Origin: an uncultured Kiloniellales bacterium
Lineage (GTDB): Bacteria; Pseudomonadota; Alphaproteobacteria; Kiloniellales; JAKSDN01
Length of the DNA: 64,000 nucleotides
Reading direction: 5' to 3'
Assembly (NCBI GenBank): GCA_947258885.1
Contig: CAMYKD010000004.1
Location: 1-64,000, forward strand
The translations under genes and the position numbers were made by a program. Under the pieces are notes generated by a model. That model worked only from the letters and a program-made list of their open reading frames with translations, searched no databases and was not told where the DNA came from. The number at the start of each line of letters is the position of its first letter. Positions within the stretch are counted from its first letter, which is position 1. Below, piece after piece: positions 18,715 to 29,088 of the stretch.

Positions 18715-19254
18715 GTGTCCGAGGCCTTCCCGGCAGGTGGGCCGGTCCTCGCCAGAACCAGCGAGGGCAAGGCGGCGGAGGTCGAACGCTTGATCGCCCC
18801 GTCGCTCGCCGAGATGGGTTACGATATTGTGCGGGTTCAGCTATCCGGCGAGCGGCGCGCCAAGCTGCAGGTCATGGTAGAGCGCCACGACGGTGGCGGC
18901 ATGACCGCCGATGACTGTGCCGGCGTGAGCCGCGCGGTCGAGGCGATTCTCGATGTGGCCGATCCGATTGCCGGGACCTACGTGCTCGAGGCGAGCTCAC
19001 CCGGCATCGACCGGCCGCTGACGCGCCGCGGCGACTTCGAGCGGTTTGCCGGCTTCGCCGCCCGCATAGAGATGCGCATGCCGATCGAGGGCCGCCGGCG
19101 CTTCAACGGCCGTCTTCTCGGGCTGGATGGCGACTTGGTGCGCCTCGCGACCGAGAGCGGCGATTTTGCCCTGCCGTTCGCTGACATGGCGAAGGCGAAA
19201 CTGGTGCTCACCGATGATCTGCTCGCGGCCAGTCAGGCGCAGAGCAAGGACTGA
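18715..19254 (+). CDS. rimP: Ribosome maturation factor RimP
   Basis: The 179-residue protein assists 30S subunit maturation. It shows the RimP pattern: LIAPSLAEMGYDIVRVQL, DDCAGVSRAVEAILDV and YVLEASSPGIDRPLTRRGDFERF. I chose the GTG at 18715, which follows a strong GGGAGGGAG ribosome-binding site and lies after the leader terminator. The track start at 18571 would run through the terminator and is not credible. It is the first gene of the rimP-nusA-ylxR-infB-rbfA-truB-rpsO-pnp run. Confidence 0.93.
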   Translation: MSEAFPAGGPVLARTSEGKAAEVERLIAPSLAEMGYDIVRVQLSGERRAKLQVMVERHDGGGMTADDCAGVSRAVEAILDVADPIAGTYVLEASSPGIDRPLTRRGDFERFAGFAARIEMRMPIEGRRRFNGRLLGLDGDLVRLATESGDFALPFADMAKAKLVLTDDLLAASQAQSKD

Positions 19255-19290
19255 GCCGAAAGAGAACAAACGGGGATCCGGATAGCAGCA

Positions 19291-20886
19291 ATGGACACAA
19301 CCGCCCTTTCCAGAACCGAACTTCTGCAGGTCGCCGATGCGGTCGCCCGCGAGAAGAGCATCGAGCGCGACGAGGTGCTCGAAGCCATGGAGCAGGCAAT
19401 CAGCAAGGCCGGCCGCGCGAAGTACGGTCACGAACACGACATTCGCGCCGAGATCGATCGCAAGACCGGCGAGATCGGGTTGCGCCGATTCCGCGAGGTC
19501 GTCGAGGAGGTCGAGAGCGAGTTCACCCAGCTTAGCCTGGCCGAAGCGGAAATGCGCGAGCCCGGGATCCAGTTGGGGGAGTTCATCGTCGAGGAGCTGC
19601 CGCCCATCGATTTGGGCCGTATCGCTGCCCAGACCGCCAAGCAGGTCATCGTCCAGAAGGTACGCGAGGCCGAACGCGCGCGGCAGTACGAGGAATACAA
19701 GGACAGGGTGGGCGAGATCGTCAACGGCATCGTCAAGCGCAACGAGTTCGGCAACGTCACAGTCGACCTCGGTCGGGCCGAGGGCTTGATGCGCCGCGAC
19801 GAATCGCTGCCGCGAGAGTCCTTCAGGACCGGTGACCGCGTGCGCGCCTATATATACGACGTGCGCGAGGAGGCCCGCGGACCGCAGATCTTTCTGTCCC
19901 GCTCGCATCCGCAGTTCATGGCGAAGCTGTTCGCCCAGGAGGTTCCGGAGATCTACGACAGCATTATAGAGATCAAGGCGGTCGCCCGCGACCCGGGCAG
20001 TCGGGCCAAGATCGCGGTGATCTCGCACGATTCGGCGATCGATCCGGTCGGCGCCTGTGTCGGCATGCGCGGCAGCCGCGTTCAGGCGGTGGTTAGCGAG
20101 TTGCAGGGCGAGAAGATCGACATCATCCCGTGGTCGCCGGATACGGCTACCTTCGTGGTCAACGCCCTGGCGCCGGCGGAGGTGACCAAGGTGGTGCTCG
20201 ACGAGGAGCAGGGCCGGATTGAAGTCGTCGTTCCCGACGATCAGCTGTCTCTCGCGATCGGCAGGCGTGGACAGAACGTACGTCTCGCTTCGCAACTGTC
20301 GGGATGGGAAATCGACATTCTGACAGAGGAGGAGGAGTCGCGTCGTCGCCAGGAGGAGATTCGCGCACGCTCACAGATGTTCATAGACGCCCTTGACGTG
20401 GACGATGTCATCGCCCATCTGCTGTTGGCGGAAGGCTTTGTCAGTCTTGAGCAAGTTGCCTTCGTCCCGCTTCAGGAACTGGCCGAAATCGAGGGATTCG
20501 ACGAGGAGGTCGCCGAAGAGCTGCGCATGCGCGCCCGGACCTTCCTCGAAGAGCAGGACCGCAAGTTCGACGAGGAGCGCCGTGCCTTCGGCGTGACGGA
20601 CGAGTTGGCCGCGCTCGAGGGCGTGAATGCGGCTATGTCGGCCACGCTCGGCAAGAACGAGATCAGAACCCTCGACGACCTGGGGGACCTGGCCAGCGAC
20701 GAGCTGATCGAAATACTCGGCGAACAGGCGCCCGGAGTGGAGGAAGCCAACGCGATCATCATGGCCGCACGCGCCCATTGGTTCGACGACGAGCCCGTGG
20801 TCGAGGGCGAACCGGCGGGCGATGGCGGGGGTTCGGCGACGACGGAGCCGGCCGAAGGCGACCTCGCCGAGGCCAAGCAGGACTGA
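19291..20886 (+). CDS. nusA: Transcription termination/antitermination factor NusA
   Basis: The 531-residue protein has the NusA N-terminal domain, an S1 domain (residues ~135-200), KH domains (GACVGMRGSRVQAVVSELQGEKIDI and IGRRGQNVRLASQLSGWEIDI) and C-terminal helix-hairpin-helix acidic repeats. It binds RNA polymerase and nascent RNA and controls pausing, termination and antitermination. In several bacteria NusA regulates its own operon, which makes the leader terminator upstream of rimP relevant. Confidence 0.97.
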   Translation: MDTTALSRTELLQVADAVAREKSIERDEVLEAMEQAISKAGRAKYGHEHDIRAEIDRKTGEIGLRRFREVVEEVESEFTQLSLAEAEMREPGIQLGEFIVEELPPIDLGRIAAQTAKQVIVQKVREAERARQYEEYKDRVGEIVNGIVKRNEFGNVTVDLGRAEGLMRRDESLPRESFRTGDRVRAYIYDVREEARGPQIFLSRSHPQFMAKLFAQEVPEIYDSIIEIKAVARDPGSRAKIAVISHDSAIDPVGACVGMRGSRVQAVVSELQGEKIDIIPWSPDTATFVVNALAPAEVTKVVLDEEQGRIEVVVPDDQLSLAIGRRGQNVRLASQLSGWEIDILTEEEESRRRQEEIRARSQMFIDALDVDDVIAHLLLAEGFVSLEQVAFVPLQELAEIEGFDEEVAEELRMRARTFLEEQDRKFDEERRAFGVTDELAALEGVNAAMSATLGKNEIRTLDDLGDLASDELIEILGEQAPGVEEANAIIMAARAHWFDDEPVVEGEPAGDGGGSATTEPAEGDLAEAKQD

Positions 20887-20897
20887 GCGGAGGAGCC

Positions 20898-21560
20898 ATG
20901 ACGGCGACCTTGACCCGGCGGCCAAGTGCTCCGCAGCCCGCAGAAGCCGGCGCGGATGGAGGGCGAGCTTCGACCAGACGCTGTATCGCCAGCGGAGAGC
21001 TTCGCGATATGCGCGACCTGCTGCGGTTTGTCGTGGCTCCCGATGGCGGCGTGGTGCTGGATCTCGCCGGCAAGTTGCCGGGCCGTGGTTTGTGGTGTTT
21101 GCCGCGACGCGATATGATAGACAGAGCCTGTGGGCGCAACCTTTTCGCCCGCGCGGCAAGAGCGTCGGTCAGCGTGCCGGGCGACTTGGCCGAGCAGGTG
21201 GCCGGGGCATTGCGTCAGCGCTGCCTCGATCTGATCGGTCTGGCGCGGCGGGGAGGGTTGGTGACCGCCGGCTACGAGAGGGTCAGGTCAAGGCTGGCTG
21301 CCGGACGGGCCGCGGCCTTGATTCAGGCGGTTGATGCGGCCCCGGGCGGACGGCAGAAGATGTCCGCCTTAGCCCAATCGGCAATGCCGGGCCTACCGGT
21401 CGTGGAGGTTTTTACTGCTGGGGAGTTGGGCCGGGTTCTCGGGCGGGACGCGGCGGTGCATGTGGTCTTGGCGCCCGGCACCCTGGCGGACCGCTTCATC
21501 TCGGAAGTGGCGCGGTCGAGCGCGGCTGCCGGCATTGAAAACACCGATATCAAGGCGTGA
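20898..21560 (+). CDS. YlxR (DUF448) - L7Ae fusion RNA-binding protein
   Basis: The 220-residue protein fuses an N-terminal YlxR domain ([35 protein letters not shown]) to a C-terminal L7Ae/YlxQ-type domain ([19 protein letters not shown]). In many bacteria these are two separate genes between nusA and infB; the fused form is usual in alphaproteobacteria. The function is probably nucleic-acid binding linked to transcription or translation. The ATG at 20898 follows GGAGGAG; the track start lies inside nusA. Confidence 0.9.
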   Translation: MTATLTRRPSAPQPAEAGADGGRASTRRCIASGELRDMRDLLRFVVAPDGGVVLDLAGKLPGRGLWCLPRRDMIDRACGRNLFARAARASVSVPGDLAEQVAGALRQRCLDLIGLARRGGLVTAGYERVRSRLAAGRAAALIQAVDAAPGGRQKMSALAQSAMPGLPVVEVFTAGELGRVLGRDAAVHVVLAPGTLADRFISEVARSSAAAGIENTDIKA

Positions 21561-21573
21561 GCGCTTGAGTGAT

Positions 21574-24138
21574 ATGACGACAAGCAAAGAGAAAAAACCC
21601 TTGAAGCTGAACCGGCCAGGCCGGCTCGAGCTCAAGAAGACCGTCGAGACGGGGCAGGTCCGGCAAAGCTTCAGTCATGGGCGCTCAAAAACGGTCATGG
21701 TCGAGGTTAAGCGCAAGCGCACCTTCGCGCCCGGGGCCGAAGGCCGCATGACCGAAGTTGTTGCCCCGCCCGCCGGAGTGGACCAGGCAGCCGGCACGAC
21801 CGCGGTCGAAACGCTGGAAAGGAACTTCGAGGCCGCGGCGGAGGCGGTGCGCCATCTGACCGAACACGAGCGCGCGGCGCGACTGCACGCCTTGGAGAGC
21901 GCAAAGCTGGAGGAGGAGCAGCGTCGGGTGCAGGAGGCGGCCGAGGCCGCCCGCCTTGCCGAGGAGGAGGCCAAGCGCCAGGCCGAGGAAGCCGCCAAGC
22001 GCGAGGCCGAAGCCAAGGCCGAAGCGGTCGTCTCTCCAGAGGCGGCGGCGGCCCCCCCGACCCCAGAGACTGTGGCCGCGGAGATTGTTGTCCCCGAACC
22101 GGCCCGCGAGCCCACACCCCGGCCCGCCGCCGAAGCGAAGCCCGTCGGCAAATCCGACCTCGAAGAGGAGTTGGGCGGCCGCGTCAAACGCAAGTCGGCG
22201 GCACCCAAGCCGAGTCCGACGCGGCGCGGTCAGCAGCGCCGGCGCCACGGCAAGCTCACCATTACCCAAGCGCTGGACGGGGGAGAGCGAGAGCGCGTGC
22301 GTTCGCTGGCCTCGGTCCGTCGGCGCCAGGAGAAGCTCCGCGCCGCGCAGGAACGACAGGCGCACCAGTTGCCGCACAAGGTCATTCGTGACGTGGTCGT
22401 GCCCGAGACGATCACGGTGCAGGAACTGGCCAATCGCATGGCCGAGCGCAGCACCGAGGTGATCAAGGCGCTGATGAAGATGGATGTGATGGCGACGATC
22501 AACCAACTGGTCGATGCCGATACCGCCGAGCTGGTGGTCGAGGAGTTCGGCCATCGATTCAAGCGTGTTGCCGCGTCGGATGTGGAACTGGGTTTGAAGG
22601 GAGCGCCGGACGAGGCAGGTAAACTGGCGCCGCGGCCGCCGGTCGTGACCATCATGGGCCATGTCGACCACGGCAAAACCTCGCTGCTGGACGCATTGCG
22701 CGAGACCGACGTTGCCGCGCACGAAGCCGGCGGCATCACCCAGCACATCGGTGCCTATCAGGTGATGCTCGGCTCCGGTGACAAGATTACCTTCATCGAC
22801 ACCCCGGGCCATGCCGCCTTTACCGAGATGCGTTCGCGCGGTGCCAACGTGACCGACATCGTCGTCTTGGTCGTGGCCGCCGACGACGGGATCAAGGACC
22901 AGACGATCGAGGCCATCAACCACGCCAAGGCCGCCAAGGTGCCGATCATCGTGGCGATCAACAAGATCGACAGGCCGGAGGCCGATTCCGACCGGGTCAA
23001 GCAGGGCCTGCTGCAGCACGACCTGGTGGTCGAGGACCTGGGCGGCGAGGTCCTGGCGATCGAGGTCTCGGCCAAGGAAAAGCAGAACCTGGACAAGCTG
23101 CAGGAAGCCATCCTTTTGCAGGCCGAACTACTCGAGCTGACGGCGAACCCGATACGCAGCGCCGAGGGCATCGTCATCGAGGCCAAGGTCGAGCGCGGCC
23201 GCGGGTCCGTGGCCACGGTCCTGGTGCAGCGCGGGACGCTCAAGGTGGGCGACATCTTCGTGACCGGCAGCGAATGGGGCCGGGTGCGCGCACTGGTCAA
23301 CGAGCGCGGGGAGAGCCTGGAAGAGGCGGGTCCCGCGGTGCCGGTCGAAGTTCTGGGCTTGAACGGCACGCCCTTCGCCGGCGACGATTTCGTGGTCGTC
23401 GAGAACGAAAGCCGCGCCCGCGAGATCGCCTCGTTCCGGGCCGGTGCCAAGCGCGACACCTCGATCGCAGCCCAGGGGCGCGGCAGCCTCGAGCAGATGT
23501 TGTCGAGGATCAAGGAGGGCGAAGTCAAGGAACTGCCCGTGGTCGTAAAATCCGACGTGCACGGCTCGCTCGAGGCGATCAACAGCAGCCTGGAGAAGAT
23601 GGGCAACGAGGAAGTCAAGATCCGAGTGCTGCACGCCGCAGTCGGCGGTATCAACGAGTCGGACGTCACCCTGGCGAACGCAACCGGCGCGACGGTTATC
23701 GGTTTCAACGTGCGGGCCAACCCGCAGGCGCGGGACATGGCGCGCCGGGACAACGTGGATATCCGCTACTATTCGATCATCTACAATGTTCTGGATGACC
23801 TGAAGGCGGCGCTGTCCGGCCTGCTCGCACCGCAGCAGCGCGAGAAGTTCCTCGGGTACGCCGAGATCCGCGAGGTCTTCAATATTACCAAAGTCGGCAA
23901 GGTCGCCGGCTGCATGGTGACCGAGGGGCTGGTCAAGCGGGGCGCCAAGGTGCGCCTCCTGCGCGACGACGTGGTCATTCACGACGGTACGCTGAAAACC
24001 CTGCGCCGCTTCAAGGACGAGGTCAAGGAAGTCAAGGAAGGCTATGAGTGCGGCATGGCCTTCGAGAATTATCACGACATCCAGGCCGGCGACCGGATCG
24101 AATGCTACGAGGTCGAAGAGGTGGCCCGGGCCCTCTAG
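21574..24138 (+). CDS. infB: Translation initiation factor IF-2
   Basis: The 854-residue GTPase places initiator tRNA on the 30S subunit. A long charged, Ala/Glu-rich region (residues ~90-200) precedes the IF2_N domain. The G domain carries [22 protein letters not shown] and NKID, and domains II-IV follow. The ATG at 21574 starts [21 protein letters not shown], typical of alphaproteobacterial IF-2; a TTG three codons upstream is possible. rbfA follows after 43 bases. Confidence 0.97.
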   Translation: MTTSKEKKPLKLNRPGRLELKKTVETGQVRQSFSHGRSKTVMVEVKRKRTFAPGAEGRMTEVVAPPAGVDQAAGTTAVETLERNFEAAAEAVRHLTEHERAARLHALESAKLEEEQRRVQEAAEAARLAEEEAKRQAEEAAKREAEAKAEAVVSPEAAAAPPTPETVAAEIVVPEPAREPTPRPAAEAKPVGKSDLEEELGGRVKRKSAAPKPSPTRRGQQRRRHGKLTITQALDGGERERVRSLASVRRRQEKLRAAQERQAHQLPHKVIRDVVVPETITVQELANRMAERSTEVIKALMKMDVMATINQLVDADTAELVVEEFGHRFKRVAASDVELGLKGAPDEAGKLAPRPPVVTIMGHVDHGKTSLLDALRETDVAAHEAGGITQHIGAYQVMLGSGDKITFIDTPGHAAFTEMRSRGANVTDIVVLVVAADDGIKDQTIEAINHAKAAKVPIIVAINKIDRPEADSDRVKQGLLQHDLVVEDLGGEVLAIEVSAKEKQNLDKLQEAILLQAELLELTANPIRSAEGIVIEAKVERGRGSVATVLVQRGTLKVGDIFVTGSEWGRVRALVNERGESLEEAGPAVPVEVLGLNGTPFAGDDFVVVENESRAREIASFRAGAKRDTSIAAQGRGSLEQMLSRIKEGEVKELPVVVKSDVHGSLEAINSSLEKMGNEEVKIRVLHAAVGGINESDVTLANATGATVIGFNVRANPQARDMARRDNVDIRYYSIIYNVLDDLKAALSGLLAPQQREKFLGYAEIREVFNITKVGKVAGCMVTEGLVKRGAKVRLLRDDVVIHDGTLKTLRRFKDEVKEVKEGYECGMAFENYHDIQAGDRIECYEVEEVARAL

Positions 24139-24181
24139 GCTGGCCCGTTGGTGGCGATCGAACTTCAGTCGGAGACGGAAT

Positions 24182-24598
24182 ATGGTTCGGAGCCGGGGCG
24201 CGACCCCGAGCCTGCGTCAGTTGCGCGTCGGAGAGGAGCTGCGCCACGCTTTGGTGCGCGTCCTGGGCCGCGGTTGCCTGGGCGATCCGGCCGTGGCCGA
24301 GGCCAACATAACGGTAACTGAAGTCAAGGTGAGCCCCGACCTGCGGAACGCCACGGTCTTCGTTACCCCGCTGGGAGGTGTGGATCTGCAGACGACCGTC
24401 AACACGCTGAACCGGGCGTCGCGCTTCCTGCGCGGCGAACTCGGCCGCGAAATCTCGTTACGCCATACGCCGCGTCTGACGTTCGCAGCGGATCTCTCAT
24501 TCGATCACGCTGCGCGGATGGAGGGTCTTCTGGCGACCGCCCGGGTGCGCCGTGACGTGCCGCCCCCGGGCGATGAGGATGGGGGTCATGACGCGTAG
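24182..24598 (+). CDS. rbfA: Ribosome-binding factor A
   Basis: The 138-residue KH-fold protein assists late 30S maturation and cold adaptation. The RbfA pattern is visible as SLRQLRVGEELRHALVRVL, ITVTEVKVSPDLRNATVFV and LRGELGREISLRHTPRLTF. The ATG at 24182 is the natural start; the track start lies inside infB. It overlaps truB by 11 bases. Confidence 0.94.
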   Translation: MVRSRGATPSLRQLRVGEELRHALVRVLGRGCLGDPAVAEANITVTEVKVSPDLRNATVFVTPLGGVDLQTTVNTLNRASRFLRGELGREISLRHTPRLTFAADLSFDHAARMEGLLATARVRRDVPPPGDEDGGHDA

Positions 24599-25514
24599 AC
24601 GCCGCGGTAAATCGGTTAATGGCTGGATCGTCATCGACAAGCCGGCCGGCTTGACCTCCACCCGGGTCGTCGGCAGGGTCCGCCGGGCCCTCGACGCGAA
24701 GAAGGCCGGGCACGGCGGCACGCTGGACCCCCTTGCCACAGGCCTGCTGCCCATCGCGCTGGGCGAGGCGACCAAGACCGTCGCCTATGTCATGGAGGGC
24801 AAGAAAGCCTACCGCTTCACGCTGCGCTGGGGCCAGGCCACGAGCACGGACGATGCCGAGGGCGAGGTGATCGAGGAGGGCAACCGGCGTCCGGACGCCG
24901 CCGAGATCGAGGAGGTGCTGCCTGGATATCTGGGAGTCATAGACCAGGTGCCGCCGACCTACTCGGCGGTCAAGATTGCCGGTCGGCGCGCCTACGACCT
25001 GGCCCGGACGGAGGCCGACTTCGAGCTTGGACCACGTCGAGTGCTGATCGAGCGTCTCGAGCTGGTATCGCTGGACGACGCCGACCATGCGACTTTCGAG
25101 GTCCGCTGCGGAAAAGGGGCTTACATGAGGTCGCTGGCACGCGATATCGGGAGGTCGCTGGACAGCCCAGCGCATATCGTCGTGCTGCGCCGGACAGCGG
25201 TCGGGCCCTTTTCCGAGCGCGATGCGATTTCGCTGGAATCTCTCGATGCCCTGGGGCATAGTGCCGCCGCTTCTGAGCATCTGCTCCCGGTCGAGGCCGC
25301 GCTGGACGACATCCCGGCGTTGGACTTGACGGAAACCGAGGCGAATTGCCTGCGTCGCGGCCAAGCAGTGTCTTTCATGGCGCGCGCTCACCGCGAGCGG
25401 GTCCGCGATCTCACAAGCGGGGCCACGATCTGCGCCATGTCGGCGGGCAGGCCGGTGGCGTTGGCCCGTTTCGAGGGCGGCGGAATTCGTCCGGTGCGGG
25501 TCTTGAATCTTTAA
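24588..25514 (+). CDS. truB: tRNA pseudouridine-55 synthase
   Basis: The 308-residue enzyme converts U55 of the tRNA T-loop to pseudouridine. The catalytic Asp lies in GHGGTLDPLATGLLPIALG near residue 45, after the KPAGLTS motif, and QVPPTYSAVKIAGRRAYDLAR is also conserved. The ATG at 24588 overlaps the end of rbfA, consistent with coupled translation. rpsO follows after 18 bases. Confidence 0.96.
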   Translation: MTRRRRGKSVNGWIVIDKPAGLTSTRVVGRVRRALDAKKAGHGGTLDPLATGLLPIALGEATKTVAYVMEGKKAYRFTLRWGQATSTDDAEGEVIEEGNRRPDAAEIEEVLPGYLGVIDQVPPTYSAVKIAGRRAYDLARTEADFELGPRRVLIERLELVSLDDADHATFEVRCGKGAYMRSLARDIGRSLDSPAHIVVLRRTAVGPFSERDAISLESLDALGHSAAASEHLLPVEAALDDIPALDLTETEANCLRRGQAVSFMARAHRERVRDLTSGATICAMSAGRPVALARFEGGGIRPVRVLNL

Positions 25515-25532
25515 CGTTAGGGAACGATCACG

Positions 25533-25802
25533 ATGTCGATCACCGCTGAGCGGAAAAACGAGGTTATTAACGAATTTGCGACCCACGTAGGCGATACCGG
25601 GTCGCCCGAAGTCCAGGTGGCGATCCTGACCGAACGGATCACAAACCTGACCGAACACCTGAAGACGCACAAAAAAGATTTTCACTCACGCCGCGGCCTG
25701 TTGATCATGGTCGGGCAGCGCCGGCGAATGCTGGACTACCTGAAGCGCAAGGAGAAGCCGCGTTACGACGTCTTGATCCAACGCTTGGGCCTGCGTCGAT
25801 AA
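25533..25802 (+). CDS. rpsO: 30S ribosomal protein S15
   Basis: The 89-residue protein matches S15 throughout ([20 protein letters not shown], then [20 protein letters not shown] and RLGLRR at the end). It binds 16S rRNA early in 30S assembly. The rpsO-pnp order is conserved widely. In E. coli S15 represses its own translation; I did not identify the required pseudoknot here. Confidence 0.97.
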   Translation: MSITAERKNEVINEFATHVGDTGSPEVQVAILTERITNLTEHLKTHKKDFHSRRGLLIMVGQRRRMLDYLKRKEKPRYDVLIQRLGLRR

Positions 25803-26058
25803 CGAGAGGCGCTGCACGTGTCCGGGACCAGCCAGCGCTGGACCGCCGGGCGCGGCCAAGAGCAGGTGTGGGTGATCTCCATCGAAACGCGAAATCAAGG
25901 ACCCGATTGCGTACAGGCCGGTGCGATCGGGCGAGACGGCCGGGCCGACGAAAGGGGCGCGGCGGCCGGGGAACTGTGTTTTCCCGAGCGCCGCGACCGC
26001 GCCTTTTTCGCGGGTCCGGCTATGGCAAGACGGCCGAGGTTGGAAGGACCAAAACGGT

Positions 26059-28173
26059 ATGTTTAATATCTATCGCAAGGAAATCGACTGGGGCGGGCGC
26101 CCGTTGGTGCTCGAGTCCGGACGAATTGCCCGGCAGGCCGATGGCGCGGTCGTCGTCACCTATGGCGATACGGTGGTGCTCTGCACCGCTGTCGGCGCCA
26201 AAGAACCGCGGGAGGGCATCGACTTCTTCCCGCTCACCGTGAACTACCAGGAGAAGACGTTTGCCGCCGGCAAGATTCCGGGCGGCTTTTTCAAGCGCGA
26301 GGGCCGGCCGTCAGAGAAGGAGACCCTGACCTCCCGGCTCATCGACCGTCCGATCCGGCCGCTTTTCGCCAAGGGCTATCGGAATGAAACCCAGGTCATC
26401 TGCACCGTGCTCAGCCACGACCTGGAGAACAATCCCGACATTGCGGCCATGGTCGGTACTTCGGCGGCCCTGACCCTTTCAGGCCTGCCGTTCCTCGGGC
26501 CGATCGGCGGTTGCCGGGTCGGGTACAAGGACGGCGAATATCTGCTCAATCCGCGACAGGACGAGCTCCCATCCACCCAACTGGATCTGATTGTGGCCGG
26601 CACCCGCGAGGGTGTGCTGATGGTCGAGTCCGAGGCTCAGGAACTCTCCGAAGAGGTCATGCTGGGCGCGGTCACGTTCGGCCACGAACAGATGCAGCCG
26701 GTGATCGACCTCATCATCAGCCTGGCCGAGGACTGCGCCAAGGAGCCTTTGGATGTCCCCGCGCCGGCGCCCGAGATCGAGGCCGTGCGCGAAAGGCTGA
26801 GCCGGGGGATCGCCGCACAGCTCGCCGAGGCCTATCAGGAGCCTGACAAGATGCTGCGCCACGAGAAAGTCGGGGCAGCCAAGGAAGCCGGGTTTGAATT
26901 GCTGGGCGACGACGCGGCCGCGGTCGCGGTTGCGCCCGGCGTCCTCAAGGCCCTGGAAAGCGAGATCGTCCGCGGGAACATCCTCAAGACCCGCAAGCGT
27001 ATCGATGGCCGCACGACCGCGGACGTGCGCCCGATCGTCTGCGAGGTCGGCGTGCTGCCGCGTACCCACGGGTCGGCGTTGTTCACCCGCGGCGAGACAC
27101 AGGCTCTGGTCACCACCACGCTGGGCACCGGTCAGGACGAACAGATCATCGATGCCTTGGAAGGCGACTACCGGGAATACTTCATGCTGCACTACAACTT
27201 TCCGCCCTATTCCGTCGGTGAGGCCAAGCGCATGATCCCGCCGGGACGGCGCGAGGTGGGTCATGGCAAGCTGGCGTGGCGCGCAGTGCGGCCGGTGTTG
27301 CCGAACAAGGAGGACTTTCCCTACACCATCCGCGTGGTCTCCGAGATTACCGAGTCCAACGGCTCCTCCTCCATGGCCACGGTCTGCGGGTCGTCGCTGG
27401 CGCTGATGGATGCCGGTGTGCCCTTGTCCCGGCCGATCGCCGGCATCGCCATGGGCCTGATCAAGGAAGACGACGACTTTGCCGTGCTGTCCGACATTCT
27501 GGGCGACGAGGACCACCTGGGAGACATGGACTTCAAGGTGGCCGGTACGGACCAAGGGGTGACCTCGCTGCAGATGGATATCAAGATCACCTCGATCACC
27601 GCCGAAATCATGCAAATCGCCCTGAACCAAGCCCGCGAGGGTCGCCTTCACATCCTGAACGAGATGGCCAAGGCACTCACCAGTGCGCGCGAGGGTGTCT
27701 CGGAGAACGCGCCGCGTATCACCGTGATCTCCATCCCACGCGAGAAGATTCGCGAGGTGATCGGCACGGGCGGCAAGGTGATCCGCGAGATCACCGAGAC
27801 CACGGGCGCCAAGATCGACATTGAGGACGACGGGACGATCAAGGTGGCGGCCGTGGACCAGGATCAGGCTCAGCAGGCGATCGACTGGATCAAATCGATC
27901 ACCGCCGAACCGGAGGTGGGCGAGATCTATTCCGGCAAGGTAGTCAAGGTCGTGGACTTCGGCGCCTTCGTGAACTTCCTGGGACCTCGCGACGGCTTGG
28001 TGCATATCAGCGAATTGGCGCCCCACAGGGTCAAGACGGTCGGCGAGATCGTCCAGGAAGGTGATACGGTGAAGGTGAAATGCATCGGCATCGACGATCG
28101 CGGCAAGGTCAAGCTGTCCATGAAGGCAGTCGACCAGGCGACCGGGCAGGATCTGCAGGCGGCGGCCGGCTAG
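26059..28173 (+). CDS. pnp: Polyribonucleotide nucleotidyltransferase (PNPase)
   Basis: The 704-residue phosphorolytic 3'-5' exoribonuclease is a core part of the RNA degradosome. It has two RNase PH domains (first from residue ~10, with [20 protein letters not shown]; second from ~310), a KH domain ([20 protein letters not shown]) and an S1 domain ([20 protein letters not shown]). The ATG at 26059 begins [14 protein letters not shown]. The 256-base gap after rpsO is where RNase III processing and PNPase autoregulation occur in E. coli. Confidence 0.97.
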   Translation: MFNIYRKEIDWGGRPLVLESGRIARQADGAVVVTYGDTVVLCTAVGAKEPREGIDFFPLTVNYQEKTFAAGKIPGGFFKREGRPSEKETLTSRLIDRPIRPLFAKGYRNETQVICTVLSHDLENNPDIAAMVGTSAALTLSGLPFLGPIGGCRVGYKDGEYLLNPRQDELPSTQLDLIVAGTREGVLMVESEAQELSEEVMLGAVTFGHEQMQPVIDLIISLAEDCAKEPLDVPAPAPEIEAVRERLSRGIAAQLAEAYQEPDKMLRHEKVGAAKEAGFELLGDDAAAVAVAPGVLKALESEIVRGNILKTRKRIDGRTTADVRPIVCEVGVLPRTHGSALFTRGETQALVTTTLGTGQDEQIIDALEGDYREYFMLHYNFPPYSVGEAKRMIPPGRREVGHGKLAWRAVRPVLPNKEDFPYTIRVVSEITESNGSSSMATVCGSSLALMDAGVPLSRPIAGIAMGLIKEDDDFAVLSDILGDEDHLGDMDFKVAGTDQGVTSLQMDIKITSITAEIMQIALNQAREGRLHILNEMAKALTSAREGVSENAPRITVISIPREKIREVIGTGGKVIREITETTGAKIDIEDDGTIKVAAVDQDQAQQAIDWIKSITAEPEVGEIYSGKVVKVVDFGAFVNFLGPRDGLVHISELAPHRVKTVGEIVQEGDTVKVKCIGIDDRGKVKLSMKAVDQATGQDLQAAAG

Positions 28174-28225
28174 GCCACCGCTCGGCCCTTGCTTGACCAC
28201 GGCAGGGCGCACTGATCCGCTTCCG

Positions 28226-28256
28226 CCGGGCGGCCACAAAGCGGGCCGCCCGGTTT
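28226..28256 (+). terminator. Likely terminator of the rimP-...-pnp run
   Basis: CCGGGCGGCC (28226-28235) and GGCCGCCCGG (28244-28253) form a perfect 10-bp stem with an 8-base loop, 53 bases after the pnp stop. Only three T residues follow, so it may be a weak intrinsic terminator or a 3'-end-stabilising hairpin. Confidence 0.55.
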
Positions 28257-28299
28257 CACGAGTCCCGGCCCGGCGGACCGTCTCGTCCTTGGAGGTGGC

Positions 28300-29088
28300 A
28301 TGTACCTTGAACTGCCGCGCGTGATGGGCCATCGCGGCGCGGCCGCCTGGGCGCCGGAGAACACGCTCGCCTCGATCCAGAAGGCCGCCGACCTGGGGGC
28401 CACCTGGGTCGAGTTCGACGTCATGCTGACCGGCGACGGCCGGCCGGTCCTGTTCCACGATGACAACTTGAAACGGCTGACCGGCGTGGACGCCCTGATG
28501 GCCCGGACGCCCTACAGCCGGGTCAAGGGGCTCGATGCCGGCCGCTGGTTCTCGCCGGATTTCGCCGGCGAGCCCGTGCCCACCCTCGATGCGGCGCTGG
28601 ATCTCGTGTGGGACCTGGGCCTCGGCGCCAATATCGAGATAAAATCGACGCCGGGGCGCGATGTGGAGACCGCCAAGGCCACACTGGATGTGGTCGCCGC
28701 CGGACTCGGCCGGAGACGGCGGCCGCCGATGATCAGCAGCTTCAGCCGGATGAGCCTGGCCGTGGCGCGAGTGTTGCGGCCGGACTGGCCACGTGCGCTC
28801 ATCGCTTTCAAGGTCCCGTCCGATTGGCAGACGGCGCTCGAGGCCCTTGGCTGCGCCTCGTTTCATCTCAGCAGCAAGGTTCTGAACCCGCCGTTCGTGG
28901 CCGAGATCAAGCGTGCCGGCTACCGGGTGGCGGCCTTCACGGTCAACCAGAAGCGGCGCGCGCGCGAACTGATCGCATGCGAGGTCGATTGCCTGATTAG
29001 CGATGCCCCGGACAGGATTGCATCGGCGATCATCCCCCTCGACGGAGAAAACGGTCCGGTCTCAGCCGTCCGCCAGGCGGGCCGGTGA
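28300..29088 (+). CDS. Glycerophosphodiester phosphodiesterase-family protein
   Basis: The 262-residue TIM-barrel protein has the GDPD signature: MGHRGAAAWAPENT at the N-terminus (catalytic HR and EN), WVEFDVMLTGDGRPVLFHDD (metal-binding ExD and catalytic His) and ANIEIKS. It hydrolyses glycerophosphodiesters to glycerol 3-phosphate and an alcohol. There is no signal peptide, so it is cytoplasmic (UgpQ-like). Its 3' end overlaps the convergent fabI by 27 bases. Confidence 0.92.
   Translation: MYLELPRVMGHRGAAAWAPENTLASIQKAADLGATWVEFDVMLTGDGRPVLFHDDNLKRLTGVDALMARTPYSRVKGLDAGRWFSPDFAGEPVPTLDAALDLVWDLGLGANIEIKSTPGRDVETAKATLDVVAAGLGRRRRPPMISSFSRMSLAVARVLRPDWPRALIAFKVPSDWQTALEALGCASFHLSSKVLNPPFVAEIKRAGYRVAAFTVNQKRRARELIACEVDCLISDAPDRIASAIIPLDGENGPVSAVRQAGR

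Noticed and set aside
26479-28866. 795-residue minus-strand ORF
   Set aside because: It is a His/Asp/Gly-rich shadow antisense to pnp and the GDPD gene with no recognisable domain.
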